From Talinum fruticosum (Eukaryota; Streptophyta; Magnoliopsida; Caryophyllales; Talinaceae), in NCBI GenBank assembly GCA_021018815.1, contig JAITYX010000033.1:5373501-5437500 (forward strand): 64,000 bases of DNA, given 5' to 3'. Shown here one piece after another: positions 22,685-33,085 of this stretch. A program made the translations under genes and the position numbers. Within the stretch, counting starts at the first letter, position 1. Every line of letters starts with the position of its first letter. The notes under the pieces were generated by a model that was not told the DNA's origin, did not search any database, and worked only from the letters and a program-made list of their open reading frames with translations.

Positions 22685-23045
22685 TTAAAGAAAATAAGTA
22701 ACTTTAGTGATCAAAAGAAAATAAGTGATGTTGATAATTAAAGAAAATAAGTGATTTTAGTGATAAAAAGAAAATAAGTAATTTTGGTAGCTTAAAGAAA
22801 ATAAGTGATTTTGATAGTTTAAAGAAAATAAGCGAATTTGGTAGTTTAAAGAAAATAAGCGAATATAGTGATTTAAAGAGTTGAAAGAAATAAGCAAATT
22901 TGGTGACTTAAAGAAATTAAAGAAAATAGCGAATTTGGTGATTTAAAGAAATTAAAGGAAATAGCAAATTTGGTGATGTAAAGAAATTAAAGGAAATAGC
23001 GAATTGATGATTTGAAGAAATTAGAGGAAATAGTGAACTTAGGCG
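22685..23045. repeat. Degenerate tandem array, unit about 33-36 bp
   Basis: About ten units of the type TTAAAGAAAATAAGTGATTT with gradual change along the array (AAGTGA to AAGCGAA to ATAGCGAA), as expected of stepwise amplification. It lies in the AT-rich half of the Tekay 3' LTR, inside the intron-like interval. Confidence 0.85.
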
Positions 23046-23523
23046 ATTTATAAGAATTGGGTAAGACATTCAAGTGAAGAATTAAGTAATATTGGTGAAT
23101 TAAATTATAGGTGAGTAAGGGGCATAAATTTAAAAAGGTATCGATTAAAGCATTGAGTGCTTACAGAGAAATCGATAATTGGACCTTATGATCATATTGT
23201 GAGATAAGGGTGTTGATGCATTATTTAAAATTTCAACCTATTGAGATTAACCCATCGATTTAACCAACTACGAAGTGCTTTGCTTAAATAAATTCATCTA
23301 GACATAGGAAGTTACAAAAAAAAAAAATAATAATAGTAGAAATAATAATAACAACGATAGTAAATTTAGTTACTAAAAGTATTAAATCTATTAATGAAAC
23401 ACTTTATTTTGTTAAGGCCGTCAATGTCGAGTCATCCGAGTCAGCAACTCTAAAGGAATCAAAGGAAGAATAACACCGAGATCTAAGTTACGTTTATTGT
23501 TTGTGCCTTACAAAAATCCACAT

Positions 23524-23525
<2 letters not shown>

Positions 23526-23576
<51 letters not shown>
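23526..23576. repeat. TA microsatellite
   Basis: About 25 uninterrupted TA repeats in the Tekay 3' LTR. Confidence 0.97.
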
Positions 23577-23577
<1 letters not shown>

Positions 23578-24282
23578 AAATGGTTTGCTTAATTAAAAAG
23601 GAACCATTTCAAATATTATTTGTCACCTAATCATGTGACCCGGCCCATATCAATCATATCATATCATGATTATATCATATATTTGGCTATTATCAACTAG
23701 ACTTCCCGATTGGTCCGGGTATGCGCATATTTAGGAAAACCAACGATCGTAAGGATCTACTTAGATAATAAATGAATCATTATTGTACTATATTCTTCCT
23801 GTATGATTTATAAATGAATTGAAATGCATACGCTCAAAACTATATCTTCACTTAATTATTTACGAGTACATGGATAAGCGTGCTAAGCTTCGGCTCATTA
23901 TTTCGAAATGTTTTCTCAATTTTGTTTTAGGTAAAGCTAACACAAAAGGGTGCAAGAAGTAGTTTGTTTGCTAGTCGAAGTGTCTTAGGGGCTCACGAGT
24001 GGTTATGACCAGTCGTGTCTTAGGTTGTTTTTGTTGTTGTCAATAAGTCATTACCATGTCGGCATGTTATTTAATTTTCTCTACTCATGTTGTTCTATGT
24101 TGGACATTTTTGCCTTTCGAACCTGAAACTTATTAAGTATTATATGTAACCTATTTGAATGTTGCCTTGTTCCTCGTTTGGAGTGGCGGTAATGCCTCGA
24201 ACCTTACTTTTCACTGTGCTAATTACTAATTAATCGGTCATTACGGTTAACCCGGTGATATGGGGTTTGGGGGCATTATAGT

Positions 24283-24297
24283 TATGGTATTAGAGCC
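24283..24297 (+). promoter_or_regulatory. tRNA-Met-type primer-binding site downstream of the Tekay LTR
   Basis: ATGGTATTAGAGCC two bases after the LTR end differs by one base from the tRNA-Met initiator-complementary site used by many plant Ty3-gypsy and copia elements. It shows that the LTR is followed by a 5' internal region. Confidence 0.8.
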
Positions 24298-24505
24298 TAT
24301 GTATTGGGAACACTATGAGCCATATAGGTGTCGTGTGAGTCAAGTTAGGGTTAGGATGTGCACTTTGGGTAATTTGCTTAGCATGCCTCTATATGCATTC
24401 CTATGAAAGTGTTTATTATGGAAATAACGATATCATGTTAAATACTCTAATCGGCTTTAGTGATACGATCTTTAAGATTAACCTTTGACCTCTCGTTGTT
24501 TTAGA

Positions 24506-25213
24506 TGTCGTTTCCGAGTGTGCCTGTTGACCCATACTCCCGATGATGATACCGAAACTTTGGTAGCCGAACACATTGCCCATCTCGAGAACTTCATGGT
24601 TGTACACATGCAGGATCCCTTCCCAACTTTTCATATCTCACTTGTTCGAGCTCATTGCCTTCCGTGGACCTTACCGCTTATCGAGCCATGGAGGCACTTT
24701 AGGGTGCGATACCATGTCTTCATTACTCGTGGGAAACTTGGGGGCGGATTGGGGTAGATTCCGGGGCCCCGGTGCTTGGTCTTTCATCACGTATGAGTTG
24801 CTCATGTGTGAATGGCTTGAGTATAGGGGATTACACCTCAACTTATCCCTTTCTTTTTCCCGAGCTTTTACACCGTCCCCATCCACCTTACCACCCTAGG
24901 TTCCACTACCTCACCCCTCACTAGAGCCGAATCCGAGCCTCACTTGGACGACTCTCCTTTAGAGGATCCTAAGGAGGATACCAAACCCCTACCAATGACT
25001 CCCGACCACTTTGAGGACTTTGGGGAGTCCACATTATTATTGACATCCACGACTCACCCGATATTGTGGTGATTGATACCGATGAGGAGGATGCTTGTTG
25101 TGGAGGATCTCGAGGAGGACCCCGAGGAGGATGAGGTGGAGATCGTGTACGTCGGCTCCAAGTCCGAGGAGGATGACGACCCTAACGACTACGATCCCTC
25201 CGGGGATCGTTAG
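24506..25213 (+). pseudogene. Unknown ORF of the non-autonomous element with acidic C-terminus
   Basis: I do not recognise the family. The ATG at 24,506 reads MSFPSVPVDPYS and then meets stops. Overlapping frames carry SQLFISHLFELIAFRGPY, GADWGRFRGPGAWSFITYEL and CEWLEYRGLHLNLSLSFS (24,576-24,899), then a Pro/Ser-rich stretch. After a further shift comes a strongly acidic tail (EDLEEDPEEDEVEIVYVG, SEEDDDPNDYDPSGDR, about 25,100-25,213). The Trp/Gly-rich block followed by an acidic tail suggests a former structural or nucleic-acid-associated protein, but function is unknown. Confidence 0.55.
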
Positions 25214-25274
25214 GCTTTCATAACCTTTATTCTTTTGCCCTCGGCCATGATGGCCTGGATGATTTTGCGTAGTT

Positions 25275-25858
25275 GGCTAAGCTTCTCGATCGGTCCGGGT
25301 GTACGCATATTTAGGGAACCGATGATCGTAGGGAACCACTCGGATAATAAATGAATAATTACTTTACTATATTCTTTACTGTCCGATTTATAAATGAACC
25401 GAAATGCATGCACTCAAAACTATATCTTCACTTAATTATTTACGAGTACATGGATAAGCGTCTTGAACTTCAACTTATTATTTCAAAATGTTTTCTTTGT
25501 TTTTATTTTAGGTAAATCTAATGCAAAAGGAAGAAAGAAGTAGGTTGTCTGTTGTTCGAAGTGTCTTAAGAGTTCACAGTGGTAGTGACCTATCATGTCT
25601 TGGGTTGTTCTTGTTGTTGTCAATAAGTCATTACCATGTCGGCATGTTATTTAATTTTCTTTACTCATGTTGTTCTATGTTGGACGTTTTTGCCTTTCAA
25701 AACTTAAACTTATTAAGTATTATATGTAACCTATTTGAATGTTGCCTCGTTCCTCATTTGGAGCGCAGTAACGCCTCTAACCTTACTTTTCGCTGTGCTA
25801 ATTACTAGTTAATTAGTCATTATGGTTAACCTAGTGATATGGGGTTTGGGGGCGTTCA
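25275..25858 (+). mobile_element. 3' fragment of a Tekay-type LTR
   Basis: It matches 23,705-24,280 closely (GGTCCGGGT-TACGCATATTTAG at the start, GGTTTGGGGGC at the end). About the first 2.4 kb of the LTR is missing, and the internal region joins directly to the LTR at about 25,275. The end reads GCGTTCA, one base short of GCGTTACA. This is the 3' LTR of the non-autonomous unit, shortened by a deletion. Confidence 0.85.
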
Positions 25859-25860
25859 AC

Positions 25861-28000
25861 TGTTAAGCTTGTCGTACAGCAACAAATTAAACCACTACTT
25901 AAACTTATAATAAACAATATAGCAAGGGCAAGTAGGGATCAAATCCACGAGGAAAGATATAATAACATGCAAGTTTTAATCTAATTAAATTTACTACTCT
26001 TAAAAACAAAATAGAAAATATAAATTAAAATCAATAATTAAAATTCATAGAAAATTATCTAATAACTAAATAAATAATTTATACATAATAATAAAACTAT
26101 AATAACCCAGAAATATTTTTGTATATTTTTAGAACAATTAAAACAGAAAACTAAAGCAGAAAATAAACAAATTCTAAAACAGAAAATTAAATAAGTAAAA
26201 TTCTGCACTAAAATAATTACGAAAATAAATACTAAAATTACCCAGAATAATAATACTAATTTTCTAAACCTAACCAGACCCTAAAAATATAAAAACAAAA
26301 TTTAAAATCTAATTTACGAATTTATTTTATTAAAAACCTGCAGTAATTAAATTCAAGAATTAAATCTGAAAAAATATCAAATTAATTCCAAAAATTCTAA
26401 AATTTAATCACAGCAAACTAGGACTCTATCTAAACCCTAAAAGAAAATAAAACACAAAAAATAACAAAAGAAACTATATTTAAACTAATTTCTAACAAAC
26501 TGACTCAAAAATAATAAAAGCTAACAGAAAATTAAATCTGAAAATTAAAATATATAATGACTCAAAGTTAAATTAAAATAAAATTACTAAAACTAACCTA
26601 AAATACTGATCTTTAGGGGTTTAATGAAATTGATAATAAAAGACTATAACTTTATGAATAAAAATTAATAAACTCAAGAAAATAACTAAAAGGCAAGCAA
26701 ATAATTATCAAAGATAACAAATTTATAAAAACACTTAGTGTAATCTATATCCACCATGCAAATTATTATTTATCATTAACACACAAATTGATCTACCCAT
26801 GAGCTAAACTGTAGAAGACAACCACTAGCGGATCTTCCCCGTTTTTCCTTAGTTATTAGTTTACTTAGGCCTAGCCCTAATATAAACCCTACTAATAATG
26901 ATAACCCTAGCACTAGCACTAGAATTTAATCAAATTAGAGCATTAAGTATTAGAAAAACATCATCTAGCACCTAATAACCAATCTACTAGCAAATTGATT
27001 TAAGAAGGATCTATGATAATTTCCTAATTAAAAGAGATGGGTATGAGCCATCCATGATTAACTAGGGTGATACTTATGTCTAAAAGATCAAGCAATTACG
27101 TACTTAAACCCTCTAAACTATCACATGAATTTATATAAAACTAAATAGCGTGCACTCTAATTAATTAGACATAAATTCATAAACATTAAACACAAATTAT
27201 CATAGAATCATGGATCAAATCAATAAGACAATAAAAATCAAAACTTTGTTTCAAAATAAATAATTTAACATGGCTTCAATGAGATTATACTAAGTATAAG
27301 AAAAACTACTCACACATCATGTAATTTAAAACATGTAAACTAAATAAAACTAGCATCTTTAGTATTAATCTATCAATAAAAACTCAATCTTTTCTAATAA
27401 AAATTACAAAACTAAATTATACTACCGATATTAGTTTCTTTGACCCGGAAAGATGAAGAAGATGATGATGGATGGTGGCTGGCTGGGCAGCGGACAGCAG
27501 CAGCAGCAAGCGGACAGCGGCGGCAGCAAGGGTTCGAGCGGCAGGTGCGGCGGCTGGCTGGTGGCTGGGCAGCGAGTGTAGGCGGCAGCAAGCGGTGGTG
27601 GCTGCCGTGGACAGCAAAGGCAAGAGGTGGTGATTGTGTGTGGCTCCTTCCCAAAGTCTCTCTCCATGATGATAATAAGTAGTATATATAGGGTGAAAGA
27701 GTTAGGGTTTATTTCTCTTTCTTCTCTTCTAAGTTTCCCTTTTCTATTCCACTTAGGATTTCCTAAAATATAATATCCTAAAATAAATATTTTATTACAT
27801 ATTATATTTATGGACCGACTTCATATATTTTCTTGGATGTTTGTCGGTAGCTAAAAATCCACTTTTAACGACTTTTCTTCTCTTCCCCACTTTATTCGAT
27901 AATTACCTATAAATAGACAAAATAGAATAAATTAGATAAAATAAACTATATAATATAAACTCAATAACTACTAAAAATACGTATAAAATACGACTTAACA
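25861..28000 (-). mobile_element. Athila/Tat-like solo LTR, minus orientation, perfect duplication
   Basis: 2140 bp, read on the minus strand from TGTTAAGTCGTATTTTATAC to CGACAAGCTTAACA, flanked by a perfect 5 bp duplication TCAAC (25,856-25,860 and 28,001-28,005). On the minus strand its end contains TTCCTCGTGGATTTGATCCC, matching in pattern the TTCCTCGTGGACATGACCCG block near the end of the Athila LTR at 15,807. Its start also resembles the Athila LTR start. It is very AT-rich except for an island at 27,430-27,650. No internal domain is present. Confidence 0.82.
27430..27655. other. GC-rich CAG/CGG-repeat island in the solo LTR
   Basis: Compositionally open in several frames on both strands (Ala/Gln/Gly- or Pro/Ser/Leu-rich); read as an untranslated LTR segment, not a gene. 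On the minus strand it lies downstream of a TATA-like CTATATATACTAC (near 27,690), consistent with a transcribed leader. Confidence 0.45.
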
Positions 28001-28005
28001 TCAAC

Positions 28006-28943
28006 CCACCACCATGGCTAGTGGTTGCCCCCAAACTGCGGCGGTAGCTTCGATGCAACCTGCCGCCTCCTCACCCCGCCACTTGCCCGGACCGGTCACC
28101 CTCCTAGGCCAAGCCTCTCACGACTTCTACTTACCCCATCCCTCTCCCACTCTCTCTCTCTCCCCCAGCTGCCACTAAAACGGCCATCCAGGTGGCTGTC
28201 GCCCCTACTCGGCATCCACTATACCACCGCCTCCTCCGCCCACCACTACCACTTCTAATGTATCCGGATCCGTAAGTTTCTCGAGTTCAAAAATTTTCAA
28301 TTTCATTTGAATTTAAGGTTTAATTTATGTGATTTTAGGTCTAATTTCTTTCATTTTAGGCTTAGTTTATGTTATTTCATTACAATTACTTCGTTCCATA
28401 GATTAATTTTACTAATTTAGGCTTGATTTCTTTGATTGTGGATTGTTGATTATGGAATTAGAATATACGAAAAAGTTATGTTGTATGAAGGTTGAAGTTA
28501 TTGTGTTTGTTTTTCTTTTGTTGTTAATTTGCTTTTTGTAGTTATATTTGTGGCTCGTGAGTGAGTAATTTTTGGTTTAATTCTTATTATAGATAAAAAC
28601 GCTTAGATATTTCAAAAGATAAGCTAAAGAATGGTCAATTCCTTTAAGTTTTAGATCCGAAAATTTACCATTGAATAAAGAAGATGATGCCAATTAAGAG
28701 CAATACATTGTTCTTTGACCTCCCTAATTGCGGGTTTTAGTTCTATTGCTAATTAGTCTTGTGATAGCCTCCTTATAGTTGTATTCATTGCAAAACAAAA
28801 AAAAAAAATAGTTATTGCATTATGTTTTACTCTATTCGAAATCAAACCCCGGCTAGTTCAGTAGATTGTTTTAGAAGAGTATGGTGTGGGGCTATGGGCA
28901 TTAATTTACATTGTTGCTTTCCTAAATTTGAAGCCTTAGTAGG
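28006..28943 (+). other. GC-rich island plus AT-rich stretch, probably a Tekay-type LTR fragment
   Basis: 28,017-28,258 is GC/CT-rich and open in one frame (77 codons, Pro/Ser/Leu-rich), followed at 28,271 by a strong donor-like GTAAGT and then AT-rich sequence with repeated TTTTAGG motifs. This layout equals the middle part of the Tekay-type LTRs at 6121-6720 and 21,923-22,250, but no clear end is visible. A host 5' exon and intron cannot be excluded. Confidence 0.35.
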
Positions 28944-30529
28944 TGAAGGTTTGCTTGGGGAGAGTCCGAGTCACCCTAGAGGGGGTGAATAGGGTGATGG
29001 AGGATTTTCAGAGAAATTCAACCTCTTTTGCCAAATAAGATACGGAAATGGATTTTGAGTCAAAATCGAGTCGGAAAAGTATGGACTCGGAAAAGCTGCT
29101 TAGAGTAAAGTGGCAAAGTAAATAAAGGCGTCGAGACAATATGATTCTAGAATGAACTCGGAAAGTAAACACTTAGAGATTACGTGGAAACCCTCCGGGG
29201 CGAGAAAACCACGGATCGTGCTAATCCAAGCACGAAGTCAAATCCACTATTTTGAGTCCATAAAATACCATGAACTAACCGAACTCGAATTGCTCCCTTA
29301 GACAATTCTTTATAAGTTTTCCTAGACTCGAAATTCCCTTATCCGATCTAATACTTCCTAGCTGAGATAACCCTTACAGCTAGGGACAACTAAGCCGAGT
29401 TAACCTTTACGACTTAGTCAAGGGACCTTACGAGAGAAAGTAAGTAAGTGTTTGTAACGAAGTACAAGACCTTACAACTCAGAAAGTAATGAATTACGAG
29501 TAGGAGTTGTAAGTAAAAGATTGAGAGTAAATACAATGACTTGCTCAAGTATGTGTATTAACAATAATTTTGGCAATCTTCAAGTCTTGAACGTTGGCTT
29601 CTATTTATAGATAACCGAGCAGAGTAGTCTGTTATCTTCATCTGCTGTCCGAGAGTTCTTTGTGACCGTTAACAAAATCTTTCCGAGTCACTCAGAAAGT
29701 AACCGTTGTGATATGAACGTTGGACAACGGTTTAACTCTCTTGGAAGTCCCAAAACCATTGGCGGTGTCTTGAAAGATAAGGTGGAAACCACCGTTAAGT
29801 TTAGCGTTCCAGTTTTCCAGATTTGGAAACGAGACGGCCACGACACAATCTTCCGGAGCCGAGACGAGAAAAGATGAAAAGTCATGTCTCGTTGGTGATT
29901 TGACGTTTTGAAGCCAGGTTACTTTTGTATTTTGAAAAGTGTATCCTCGTTTGAATAACCTACAAAAGTAAATCAATTTTGGTTTTCAAAGTATAAAATA
30001 CTTTGGTCCAAGATTAGACACGAGATAATAAAATAATTATGATAATTAAGTTGGTAATTATCCGAGTCGAGAAAGAGAATGGAATTTTCTGAGTCTAATA
30101 TCCATATAACTCAAAATTCCATCCGAGTTAGTCTAAGCAAAGAATCGAGTTAGAAAGAATATCGAGTGAAATAACTTGATATAGACTAAACATGAATCGG
30201 ACTAGAAGCACCGACTTCGAGCAAGATAGAACAAATAACATGAAGTCGGATATGAGCGGAAAACTAGTCTAATCGGTATGTGATAAATATAAGCAATGAG
30301 CAACTCGGAAGCGAGTGAGACACTCATATCCGTTTTACGAGTCACTTAAGAATAGGCACGAAATATATGAAGTAAATATTGTAACACATAGATAAGATAC
30401 CATATCACTCGAGAAAAGTTTCTAAGGTACGAGAGAATGCCTTGGAATCAAAACTCTATAAGTAAGAAATTGTTATACCTAATTCCTTTTATACAACTCG
30501 GAAAGTGTTGGGCGGTGTCCGAGTCTTCG
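28944..30529 (-). mobile_element. SIRE-type copia solo LTR, minus orientation
   Basis: 1586 bp, TGAAGGTTTGCTTGG to CCGAGTCTTCG on the plus strand, co-linear with the copy at 7056. Flanks GTAGG (28,939-28,943) and ATAGG (30,530-30,534) agree at four of five bases, supporting a complete solo LTR. It shares the CCTAGAGGGGGTGAATAGG block, the minus-strand TATA box near 29,600 and the U3 palindrome (TTTCCGAGTCACTCAGAAA, one change). Confidence 0.88.
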
Positions 30530-30534
30530 ATAGG

Positions 30535-31545
30535 TATTTCTATGAAAGTTTGTGGTTCTTTTAGGGGAGGCGTTGGTTGCAGTGGGGGACTTATACTAAT
30601 AGTTGTCTTCAAGTTCTTTCATTTGTATCTAAAGATCTTACAACTCCCCAATTTGTAAATTATGCACTATTATTCAGTCTTTTCCGACTCCCCTTCCTTA
30701 AAATTCTAGGTCCACCAATATATATATATATATAATGGTAGTAAATTGTTAAAAAATTATATCTTAAGATACTAATTTATTATTCACGAGCTCGGTGAGG
30801 TTTTTTATTATTTATCGATACAACAAGATAGTAAATGACAATATTACAAGTATAAATGTATCATGACCAAATAATCTATCTCGCTCGGTGAGTCAACAAA
30901 TATCAGTTAGACTCAAAGCAATGATAGCACACCTACCGTATAAAGGCCACTTAGCACATTTTTTTAAATATATCTAATTAAGTCTATGACCTTGACATGA
31001 GACTAAGAGTTGATGACAACTTCTAGTCACGTCACTTTGACGACTGAGAAACATCTAACCTTAATATTGTCCAAATCATGTCCACCACATGCTAAGTGCA
31101 GTTACTTTGATAAAAATAATTTTGAATAATAAAAATAAAATTAGCGTAAATGTATTCTAAATGAATATATGAAACATGCTTTACCTGCACCATTTGAGAG
31201 ATAAAAATTATTTTGGTAAAACCTATTGTAAATACAAATTTCGAGTTTAATATAAATAAAGATAGGAAATTGAGAAATAAATATAATTCGTATTGATTTT
31301 ATTTGATTGGATACAATCTCTGTATTAAATACAATTGATGTAATCATCTAATTTAATCTCCTTATAACTTGAATAATTCAAGGGCATTATACCTTGATCT
31401 CGAAGTTGATGTGAGACCGGATGATGAACGTCGAAGTGATTTTTGATCTAGAAATGCTTGAAAAGTCTTAAATCCGAATTGTTGACTCCGATTTCGATTC
31501 TTGAATGGTTGCATACTTCTATCCTTGAAGCTTGGTAGCTGGATG
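30535..31545. other. AT-rich sequence without recognised features
   Basis: About 1 kb with only short shadow frames and a small TA repeat (30,720-30,735). No TE ends, RNA gene or conserved protein motif seen; it may be older host intergenic DNA. Confidence 0.4.
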
Positions 31546-33085
31546 TGTAGACACATAAAAAGTGTCGTCCTTTTTCTATTTATTTATTTTATTTGTTTTT
31601 GTTTGCTCGATGATGAAAACCCAACCTCATTTGCATGCTTGAGTCAAGATCGGACTAAAGCGGATTGATAAACACATTTTATCCAGGCAAAAATCCAAGT
31701 CGTGTCAAGAATATACCAAATTACATGTCCACTGGGCTCGACACTTTTCGAGATTGCGAAAAAGTCACCAAGGGACTAACGCTAGTTCGTGGGCCCTCTT
31801 GAATGACGTCGCTTCGGTTAGTTCAACTTCCACGACTCTCCTCTATCTAACTTCGGATTTGTCGTTCGACTTATCCTTTCGGCCGACGACTTTAGGGTTA
31901 GGTATAGGATTTCCTAAACCCTAAACTTTCCTATGATAAATAAGAAGGTTCCCCACCCTCATTTCACACACCTTCACACACCAATTCAGCTAGAAAACCC
32001 CCAACTGTTGAGTTCTCTCACTCTCTCTTCTCTCCACTCTACTCTCACCACAAACACCCCAAAACTTCTTTTCTAAACCACTCACAAAAAGCCTTCTTTT
32101 TCCATCTTTCGCTTGTCATCGCCCTACCGTCACTCTATCGAAATCGATTGTGATTCAAGGTAATAGGTGGGTCAACTTAAGGGTGCCGTTCCACCATGAT
32201 GGAGTTTGTTTTTCACTTTATTTAATTTCAATTCTTTTATCGCTTTACGTATTGTGGATTAATGATGTAATCACTTTACTTTCCTCCCCCTCCGCTGTAA
32301 TCTTTTATTTCTCACGTTCCTTTTTTCTTTTCTTTCCTTTATCACTTTCTTTATTACTTTCATTTAATTGCTTTCCATTACCGATTTACATCATGTTTTA
32401 GTTGCTTTAATTTCTGCCTTTTGCTTTTGATCTCTTGTTTTAATTAACATGATTTAAACTCACTTTTTCAATTAGTAGAGGCTATCTTGTTGGACGGGTG
32501 GAATAAAGAGCGTCTCTCTTTATTTCGTACCTTCGCCGGAACATTGGATCATTGGTTTAAGATCAATGGAGTCCTTTTTAAAACCTTTTCGATTTTAGGT
32601 TTTTATGCTGAATTTAGAAAAGTATTTCTTTTATTTTTGTTGGTTTTTATTTCTCAAAGCTGACTAGCGACTCTATTATTTTTGGCTTTTTATTCTCAAA
32701 ATTATCTCTCGGCATTTCGGGTAAAAAATTAGGAAAAATAGGTTATTTTGGCAACCTAAACTATCTAGCAGAGACTGATTCCTCAATCCGGACCAAATAG
32801 TTGACGCCCATCACTAGAGCAGGTGGCGGTCGGCTCCGGTTGGTAACCGAGGCTTAGCTCCTGTCCCGGGTAGTTTTCACTTGCTCGGCCCGAGTAGCTT
32901 TGTAGTAGAAGGATTTTTTAAAATTTTTCTAATTCTTTTTCCTTTTGAAATAACATCTCAAGACCTTATAAAATTAATTTTCAAAATAAAATGATTTCTA
33001 AAATCGTCAATCAAGTTTTTCTTAAAAATCTCTCTTTCAAAAGCCTTATCATTCACTTGATAAGCACACCTCGCATGAAACCAAC
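31546..33085 (+). mobile_element. Partial Ogre/Tat-type LTR, plus orientation
   Basis: It starts TGTAGACACATAAAAAGTG, like the reverse of the ends at 39,028 and 61,645. The central part (32,480-32,740) matches in reverse the 37,450-37,690 region of the Ogre LTR: AAAGAGCGTCTCTCTTTATT, the CGTACCTTCGCC block, and CTAGCGACTCTATT followed by TCTCTCGGC-TTTCGG. A TATA-like GATAAATAAGAAGG lies near 31,936. The typical end (GGTTCCTACA) was not found; similarity fades near 33,085, so the 3' end is missing or replaced. No duplication could be assigned. Confidence 0.6.

Larger units (their letters stand above)
13652..24280 (+). mobile_element. 3' LTR of the Tekay element, split by an Athila insertion
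   Basis: The LTR consists of 13,652-14,291 plus 21,923-24,280, about 2.99 kb without the Athila element. It starts TGTAATGCGCC after the polypurine tract and ends GGGGGCATTATA, a mutated form of the GGGGGCGTTACA end seen at 10,217. Both pieces are GC-rich at the breakpoint, as expected for the LTR island. The LTR is followed not by host DNA but by a tRNA-Met primer site and another internal region, so it also serves as the 5' LTR of a second unit. It holds an AAT microsatellite, a 42 bp duplication, a roughly 35 bp tandem array and a TA microsatellite. Confidence 0.85.
24281..25274 (+). mobile_element. Internal region of a non-autonomous LTR element sharing the Tekay LTR
   Basis: About 1 kb between a primer-binding site and a truncated second LTR. 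It has no similarity to the Tekay gag at 249-1275 and no pol motif. A single decayed coding region fills its middle. The LTR family is the same as that of the autonomous Tekay element, so a parasite/partner relation is inferred: proteins from a Tekay element would have moved it. Confidence 0.7.

Noticed and set aside
24283..24297. Primer-like motif as a chance match
   Set aside because: Considered, but it sits exactly two bases after an LTR end and is followed by a unit ending in the same LTR, so it was kept as a real primer site.
27412..27682. Overlapping Ala/Gln-rich frames on both strands
   Set aside because: CAG/CGG-rich island within a solo LTR with perfect target-site duplication; not a gene.
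32150..32401. 83-codon plus-strand frame with hydrophobic segments
   Set aside because: T-rich LTR sequence of an Ogre-type LTR; the hydrophobic runs are due to TTT/CTT content.
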